Assembly (NCBI GenBank): GCA_022824605.1
Contig: JAJDZO010000048.1
Span: 1-26,957, forward strand
DNA: 26,957 nucleotides
Source: Acidimicrobiia bacterium
GTDB taxonomy: Bacteria > Actinomycetota > Acidimicrobiia > Acidimicrobiales > Aldehydirespiratoraceae
Reading direction: 5' to 3'
The position numbers and the translations under genes are program-made. Below, piece after piece: positions 23,050 through 26,957 of the stretch. The notes under the pieces were generated by a model. It was not told where the DNA came from and did not search any database. It saw only the letters and a list, made by a program, of their open reading frames with translations. Within the stretch, counting starts at the first letter, position 1. Each line of letters begins with the position of its first letter.

Positions 23050-24012
23050 CTAACCGGCCGCGCCGTCGGGGTCCTTGACCAGCAGCTCGGGCGGTTCGGC
23101 GAGCGTGCTGGCGTGGACCTCGACCGAGCCGCCGGTGAAGTGGCTGCGATACCAGTCGACCATCTGCGGGATCACCGCGTCGCCGTACTGCTTGTAGGCC
23201 GCGTAATGGGTGGTGTGGCGCTGCATCACCAGCTTCTTGGGCGCTCCGGCTCGTTCGTAGAGCGCTTCGGCGTGATCGGTGGGCGTGGTGGCGTCGTCGG
23301 CCACCGCGATGATCATCAACGCGGCCGGGGCCACTTTGTGAACCACATCGATGGGACGGTAGTCCATGATCGCCTCGGCACAGCGCAGCGGCACCGACGA
23401 CGGGATCCGGTCGTCCACATCGGCCTTCACCTTCGAGGCCCGACGCTCCGGGGTGGGGACCATGATCTCCTCGCGGGGATGGACCATCTCGCCCTCGCCG
23501 GTCAGCACCCGCCGCTCGCGATCGGCTTCGAGGCGGGCCAGGAACTCGTACCACTCGTACTCGCGGCGCATGCGGCGCAGCCAGTCCCGCCCGTCGGCCA
23601 CCGGGACCTGCGACACCGCGGCCCGCACCCGGCGGTCGGCCGCGGGCAGAAGCACGGCGTTGCCGCCCCCGGTGCCGCCGCTGCCGAACACGCCGATGTT
23701 GTCGGAGTCCACATCGTCACGGGCGCACAGGTAGGTCACCGCGTTGATGAGGTCTTCAAGCTGCAGCTGCGGCAACAGGATCCCCCGGTCGCCGCCGGAG
23801 TCGCCGAACCCCCGATAGTCGAAGATCATCACATGGAAGCCGGCCGCGGTGAGGGCCTCGTGATAGGGCAGGTACAGCTTGGCGTCCTTGAGCCCGAGCC
23901 AGCCCGGGCCCTGAACGATGGCCGGAATCGGGCCCGAGACGTCCTCCGGCGAGCGCAGCAGACCCTTCAGCCTCGCTCCTTCGCTGAAGAAGGCAACGTC
24001 AGTTTCGTGCAC
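23050..24012 (-). CDS. Alpha/beta hydrolase (dienelactone/S15-like) with altered nucleophile elbow
   Basis: 320 residues from GTG 24012, preceded by GGGGGAGA at five bases; the open frame continues upstream but only through non-coding DNA. Alpha/beta-hydrolase landmarks: PAIVQGPGWLGLK (oxyanion-hole strand), FHVMIFDYRGFGDSGG (strand 4 turn), GVFGSGGTGGGNAV (nucleophile elbow, about 107-120), ALMIIAVADDATTPTDHAEAL (acid, D239/D240) and HTTHY (His, H266/H269). The elbow reads G-S-G-G-T-G where relatives have G-x-S-x-G, so the usual Ser seems replaced by Gly, or shifted to S111 or T114. It is the first gene of the second minus-strand operon, divergent from the di-iron oxidase. It may hydrolyse an ester, amide or C-C bond. 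Confidence 0.82.
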   Translation of the reverse strand: MHETDVAFFSEGARLKGLLRSPEDVSGPIPAIVQGPGWLGLKDAKLYLPYHEALTAAGFHVMIFDYRGFGDSGGDRGILLPQLQLEDLINAVTYLCARDDVDSDNIGVFGSGGTGGGNAVLLPAADRRVRAAVSQVPVADGRDWLRRMRREYEWYEFLARLEADRERRVLTGEGEMVHPREEIMVPTPERRASKVKADVDDRIPSSVPLRCAEAIMDYRPIDVVHKVAPAALMIIAVADDATTPTDHAEALYERAGAPKKLVMQRHTTHYAAYKQYGDAVIPQMVDWYRSHFTGGSVEVHASTLAEPPELLVKDPDGAAG

Positions 24013-24081
24013 GGCCGTCTCCCCCCGTCCGCGCCAGGCGCGAACGGCCCGGACTTGGAGTCCATTGCTGGGGGCCGTTAG

Positions 24082-24089
24082 TGTATACA
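24082..24089. promoter_or_regulatory. TGTATACA palindrome in the divergent region
   Basis: A perfect 8-bp palindrome containing TATACA, in an otherwise GC-rich gap. On either strand it could serve as a -10 element, though no matching -35 is clear. Symmetric TGTATACA cores are also common in GntR-type operators. Its position, 70 bp ahead of the hydrolase start, suits its control. Confidence 0.3.
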
Positions 24090-24094
24090 GTTGC

Positions 24095-24180
24095 GGGCGC
24101 CGGGGATTCCGACCTCTCCCCGGCGCCCTCTCCCTAGTTGGGGGCACCAGGGATTAGGGACTCTCCCCGGTACCCCCCAA
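24095..24180. repeat. Twin GC-rich stem-loops in the divergent promoter region
   Basis: Hairpin 1: gggcgccgggg (24095-24105) and ccccggcgccc (24118-24128) form a perfect 11-bp stem with a 12-nt loop. Hairpin 2: ttgggggcaccaggg (from 24138) pairs with ctccccggtaccccccaa (to 24180) with a small internal loop and a bulge. The inner parts of the two are related (ccggggatt...ctctccccgg versus ccagggatt...ctctccccgg), so they look like a duplication. No T-tract follows. Confidence 0.75.
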
Positions 24181-24187
24181 GGCAAAC

Positions 24188-24240
24188 GACAAGTTGTCAA
24201 TAGCATCCAAGCCGTCAAGCTATACCGGTACAGCAGGAGC
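24188..24240 (+). promoter_or_regulatory. Upstream control region of the di-iron oxidase cassette
   Basis: This stretch holds an 11-bp palindrome gacaagttgtc (24188-24198), TTGTCA (24195-24200) as a possible -35, tatacc (24221-24226) as a possible -10 at a long 20-base spacing, and a second palindrome taccggta (24223-24230). AGGAG at 24235-24239 lies six bases before the ATG at 24246 and decides that start. The palindromes are candidate operator sites; the promoter itself is only tentative. Confidence 0.35.
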
Positions 24241-24245
24241 AGTCA

Positions 24246-24995
24246 ATGGCTGAATTGATGTCACGAAGCGAGTTCAGAGTGGCCTTGGAGGCAGCGTTCT
24301 CGGGCACTATGGCGAAGGACGCGTCCTTCAGCCGAGCCTGGGCCACAGGCAAGCTCCACAAGCAGCACTTCGTGCACTGGGCGACGAACCACTACCACTA
24401 CATCGGCCCGTTCGGCGACTACCTCGGCCTGATGTACGCCAACACTCCTGATCATGCTCGTGACGCCAAGGACTTCCTGCTGCAGAACATGTACGAGGAG
24501 GAGTTGAGCGACGACCGCCACACCGACCTGCTGATCCGCTTCGCCGAGGCGTGTGGCGGCACCCGGGAGTACGTGCAGAACCGTGACAACGCCATGCCCT
24601 TCGCCAAGGGCATGCAGGGGTGGATGTACTACGTGTCGGGCCGGGAGAACTTCGTGGTGTCGTCGGCTGCGCTGATCGTCGGCCTCGAGTCGCAGGTGCC
24701 GTCGATCTACCGCACCCAGTACCCGACGCTGATCAACAAGTACGGGTTCTCGGAGTGGGAGGCAGAGTTCTTCGACCTGCACATCACCTCCGATGAGATC
24801 CACGGCGAGCGGGGCTACCAGATCGTGCTCAAGTACGCCGACACGCCCGAATTGCAGCAGCGCTGCCTGCACTTCGTCCGTGAGGCGGCCGACATGCGCT
24901 TCGCCTACACCAAGGCGCTCTACGAGAATTACGTGATGCCCGACCTCGGGCCATGGGTCGAAGAAGACGAGCGCGAGCCTGCCCTGGTCGGCTGA
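24246..24995 (+). CDS. Haem-oxygenase-like di-iron oxidase (HDO superfamily; TenA/PqqC/CADD fold)
   Basis: 249 residues, all-helical pattern of the TenA/PqqC fold. Spacing of metal ligands matches the haem-oxygenase-like di-iron family (CADD, UndA, BesC): E85 and H92 in YEEELSDDRHTDLL, E148 in VGLESQVP, then H179, D183 and H186 in DLHITSDEIHGERG, i.e. the H-x3-D-x2-H motif. True TenA thiaminases and PqqC lack this set. Such enzymes activate O2 at a labile di-iron site for oxidative cleavage, desaturation or N-oxygenation. ATG 24246 is fixed by AGGAG six bases upstream. Two ferredoxin genes follow in the same direction, suggesting electron supply. Substrate unknown. Confidence 0.88.
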   Translation: MAELMSRSEFRVALEAAFSGTMAKDASFSRAWATGKLHKQHFVHWATNHYHYIGPFGDYLGLMYANTPDHARDAKDFLLQNMYEEELSDDRHTDLLIRFAEACGGTREYVQNRDNAMPFAKGMQGWMYYVSGRENFVVSSAALIVGLESQVPSIYRTQYPTLINKYGFSEWEAEFFDLHITSDEIHGERGYQIVLKYADTPELQQRCLHFVREAADMRFAYTKALYENYVMPDLGPWVEEDEREPALVG

Positions 24996-25037
24996 CCTCT
25001 TCCGCTGGCGTCGGGAAACTCACCGTTGTAGGTCTGC

Positions 25038-25394
25038 GTGCCGCGCATCTACTTCAAGACCGCGGATGCACATGTGGACTTCGCTGAGGGCGAAGAGGTC
25101 AACGTGCTGCGGATGGCCATCCGCGAGGACATCGACGTGCCGTGGCAATGCGCCAGCGGCAACTGCGGCACCGACCGCCTCGTAGTTGAGGAGGGTGCCG
25201 AGAACCTCGACCCGCCCCGGCGACGCGAGCGAGCCCGGCTCGGCGAGCTGGTGGACAAGGGCTACCGCCTGGCCTGCCAGACCTATACCCGAGGCGACGT
25301 GACGTTCAGTTGGGATCCCGACCAGGTGGGACTCGACGACGAGCCCGGCACCAGCAGCGGCGGATCCCGAGCGGGCTGGGCCGGATCCGGCTGA
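25038..25394 (+). CDS. 2Fe-2S ferredoxin with Asp replacing one Cys ligand
   Basis: 118 residues from GTG 25038. The plant/adrenodoxin-type fold is indicated by the N-terminal strand IYFKTADAHVDFAEGEEVNVL, the cluster loop CASGNCGTD (C38, C43, D46) and the distal Cys in RLACQTY (C80). In ordinary members the loop is C-x4-C-x2-C; here the third position is GAC (Asp), which is not one base change from a Cys codon. The C-terminal 30 residues are Gly/Ser/Asp-rich and probably flexible. The gene lies 42 bp after the di-iron oxidase and 3 bp before a Rieske ferredoxin. It presumably transfers electrons to the oxidase, possibly at an unusual potential. Confidence 0.82.
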   Translation: MPRIYFKTADAHVDFAEGEEVNVLRMAIREDIDVPWQCASGNCGTDRLVVEEGAENLDPPRRRERARLGELVDKGYRLACQTYTRGDVTFSWDPDQVGLDDEPGTSSGGSRAGWAGSG

Positions 25395-25397
25395 GCC

Positions 25398-25742
25398 ATG
25401 GCGGCCCCGAAGGGATGGTTCGAGGTGGAGGCCACCGTCGAGGAGCTGGCCGCGGCGGGCGAGCTGGTGGTGAGCCTGCATCGCCACGAGATCCTGCTGC
25501 TGCACAACGACGGCGAGCCGGTGGCCCTGTCGAACGTGTGCATCCACCGGGGCCGCAAGCTCAACGAGGGGGTGATGCTGGGCACCCGGCTGGTGTGCGC
25601 CGGCCACCAGTGGGCCTACGAGGTCACCACCGGCTACTGCAAAGCGCGGGAGCGCTACCAGCCCCGCTACTCACTGGAAGTGCGCGACGGCAAGATCTTC
25701 CTAGAACTCCCCGCCAAGAGAGGCCCCGACACACCAGAGTAA
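25398..25742 (+). CDS. Rieske [2Fe-2S] ferredoxin
   Basis: 114 residues, a single Rieske domain with ligands CIHRG (C48, H50) and CAGHQW (C67, H70), length typical of soluble Rieske ferredoxins or NirD/HcaC-like proteins. There is no membrane helix. It starts three bases after the preceding ferredoxin stop. It probably carries electrons to the di-iron oxidase or to the Rieske oxygenase encoded at 12888-13928, which has no ferredoxin of its own nearby. The latter link is inference. Confidence 0.9.
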   Translation: MAAPKGWFEVEATVEELAAAGELVVSLHRHEILLLHNDGEPVALSNVCIHRGRKLNEGVMLGTRLVCAGHQWAYEVTTGYCKARERYQPRYSLEVRDGKIFLELPAKRGPDTPE

Positions 25743-25775
25743 GGGGGCGTCCGACCAGGTGACCGAACGCGCCCC
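25743..25775. terminator. Hairpin between convergent genes
   Basis: ggggcgt at 25744-25750 pairs with acgcgcccc at 25767-25775 apart from a one-base bulge, giving about eight base pairs. It directly follows the Rieske ferredoxin stop and precedes the end of the convergent flavoprotein gene. It has no T-tract, so it would act as a bidirectional roadblock rather than a canonical terminator. Confidence 0.4.
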
Positions 25776-25807
25776 ATAGGGCAAGGCGGTGGCCTGAGCG
25801 GACGGTG

Positions 25808-26920
25808 TCAGCCTCGGAACCGGGCCGGGCTCAGGGCATCCACCGCGCCCGGCGGCAGGGGCGGCGGCTCGCATTCGTCGGTGACCAAAGCCGCGCTCAG
25901 CTGGCCCAGGGCCGGGGCCGTCTTGATTCCGTAGCCGCCCTGGCCGGCTAGCCAGAAGAAACCCGGGCAGTCCGGGTCGAATCCGGCCGCGGGCACGCTG
26001 TCGGCGGCGAAGGTGCGCAGGCCGGCCCAGGTGCGGCGCACGCCCCGCACCTGCACGGTGGTGGCATCCTCGAACTCCTGCACGCCCAGCGCTATGTCCT
26101 CGGTCTCCGGGCGGGCGTCGCAGGGTTCGCTGGGGGTCTCGTCCACCGGTGACACCAGCAGCATCGGACCCTCGGGCTCGAAATAGAACCGGTTGCCTAT
26201 GTCCCACACCATGGGCCACCCGGCAACCGACACCCCCGCTGGGGGCGGGAACACGAACACAGAACGTCGCAGCGGCCTCAACCCCAGCGGCGCCACCCCG
26301 GCCAGTTCGGCCACCGCATCGCACCACGCCCCTGCCGCGTTGACGACCACATCGCAATCCCAGTGCCGGTCGTCGGCGGCGACCCGCCAACCGCCGGCCC
26401 GGCTGGTGAGATCGGTCACGCCGGCGCCGACATGCAACTCGGCGCCCCGCTGGCGGGCACCCCGCAGGAACCCTTGCAGAAGCCCGTCCACGTCGATGTT
26501 CATGGCGCCGGGCTCGAACACTCCCGCATGGGCAGCGTCGGGGCGCAGCACGCCGACCAGTTCGCAGCATTGCGAAGAGTCGAGGCGATGGATCTCGACC
26601 CCGTGAGCCTCCGCGGCGGCTGACTTCTCCTCAAGCTTGTGCCGCTCATCGGCCCGGGCGATCCACACCAATCCCCGTGGTGACAGCAACGGATGGTCGG
26701 CGAACCCCTCGGGCGGGTCCACCAGGAACGGCCGGCTGGCCGCGGCCAGCGCGCTCACCACCGGAGCGCCGGAGGTCTCCGTGTGCAGGGCGGCGGAGCG
26801 GCCTGTGGCGTGCGCGCCGGGATGACCCTCCCGCTCGACCATCACCACCTCGGCGTGCTCGGCCAGGTACCAGGCCGCGGCCGCGCCTGCTATCCCGGCG
26901 CCGATCACAACCACCCGCAT
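25808..26920 (-). CDS. FAD-dependent D-amino-acid dehydrogenase, D-arginine-dehydrogenase-like
   Basis: 370 residues. The N-terminal dinucleotide-binding motif VVVIGAGIAGAAAAWYLAE (FAD) is followed by GAHATGRSAALHTETSG, AAASRPFLVDPPEGFADHPL, VNAAGAWCDAVAELAGVAPLGL followed by RPLRRSVFVFPPP, RFYFEPEGPMLLVSPVDETP, WAGLRTFAADS and FFWLAGQGGYGIKTAPALGQ. Order and wording follow Pseudomonas DauA, the catabolic D-arginine dehydrogenase, as I recall it, including TGRSAA, WAGLR and GGYGIKT. The enzyme would oxidise a D-amino acid or related amine to the imino acid and pass electrons to the respiratory chain. ATG 26920 opens directly at the Rossmann strand. It stands alone, convergent with the ferredoxin cassette. 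Confidence 0.85.
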   Translation of the reverse strand: MRVVVIGAGIAGAAAAWYLAEHAEVVMVEREGHPGAHATGRSAALHTETSGAPVVSALAAASRPFLVDPPEGFADHPLLSPRGLVWIARADERHKLEEKSAAAEAHGVEIHRLDSSQCCELVGVLRPDAAHAGVFEPGAMNIDVDGLLQGFLRGARQRGAELHVGAGVTDLTSRAGGWRVAADDRHWDCDVVVNAAGAWCDAVAELAGVAPLGLRPLRRSVFVFPPPAGVSVAGWPMVWDIGNRFYFEPEGPMLLVSPVDETPSEPCDARPETEDIALGVQEFEDATTVQVRGVRRTWAGLRTFAADSVPAAGFDPDCPGFFWLAGQGGYGIKTAPALGQLSAALVTDECEPPPLPPGAVDALSPARFRG

Positions 26921-26957
26921 CGGGTCAGCCTGCCACGCGGAGCCGTTGCCGCGTCCA

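Noticed and set aside
24095..24245. TPP riboswitch ahead of the TenA-fold gene
   Set aside because: The conserved CUGAGA and ACCUGAUCUGG-type elements are absent, and the gene product is a di-iron oxidase and not a thiamine enzyme.

Overview
The window is high-GC DNA with dense, unidirectional gene packing, many GTG starts and stop/start overlaps, and two luciferase-like oxidoreductases of the F420/flavin type. Together these suggest an actinobacterium; an uncultured Acidimicrobiia-like lineage is my guess, not something the sequence proves. I see no rRNA, tRNA or CRISPR array. Only a scrap of mobile element is visible, a transposase C-terminus at the extreme left.

Layout. (1) 1-259: the end of an insertion sequence that abuts the stop codon of the first metabolic gene. 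(2) 256-13928, all minus strand, one long probable operon. Read 5'->3' it holds a Rieske oxygenase, a nitrate/sulfonate/taurine-type ABC ATPase and permease, a two-headed substrate-binding lipoprotein (NMT1/THI5-like domain plus BMP/PnrA-like domain), a nucleoside-type ABC ATPase and two permeases, an LLM oxidoreductase, an amidohydrolase deaminase, a uridine-phosphorylase-like enzyme and a second amidohydrolase. (3) 14022-15140, plus strand: a GNAT acetyltransferase fused to a C-terminal winged-helix-like region, with a terminator. (4) 15221-24012, minus strand. Read 5'->3' it holds an alpha/beta hydrolase, a dihydropyrimidinase/dihydroorotase-type cyclic amidase, a second LLM oxidoreductase, a membrane coiled-coil protein built on 33-bp repeats, a CoxG-like SRPBCC protein, and the FAD, 2Fe-2S and Mo subunits of a xanthine-dehydrogenase-family hydroxylase. 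(5) 24246-25742, plus strand, divergent: a haem-oxygenase-like di-iron oxidase, a 2Fe-2S ferredoxin with Asp in place of one Cys ligand, and a Rieske ferredoxin. (6) 25808-26920, minus strand: a D-arginine-dehydrogenase-like flavoprotein.

How it may work together (inference): the lipoprotein and two ABC systems import a nucleoside-like or N-heterocyclic compound. The phosphorylase, deaminases, Mo-hydroxylase, ring amidase, Rieske oxygenase and LLM enzymes could then take it apart. The divergent di-iron/ferredoxin cassette may be another oxidative step or may feed electrons to oxygenases. The substrate cannot be named from sequence.

The most unusual signals are the two-headed binding protein shared by two transporter types; tandem duplications of gene junctions (53/55, 71 and 89 bp) that create short ORFs chained by overlapping stop/start codons between enzyme genes; and the di-iron oxidase cassette with its C-C-D-C ferredoxin.
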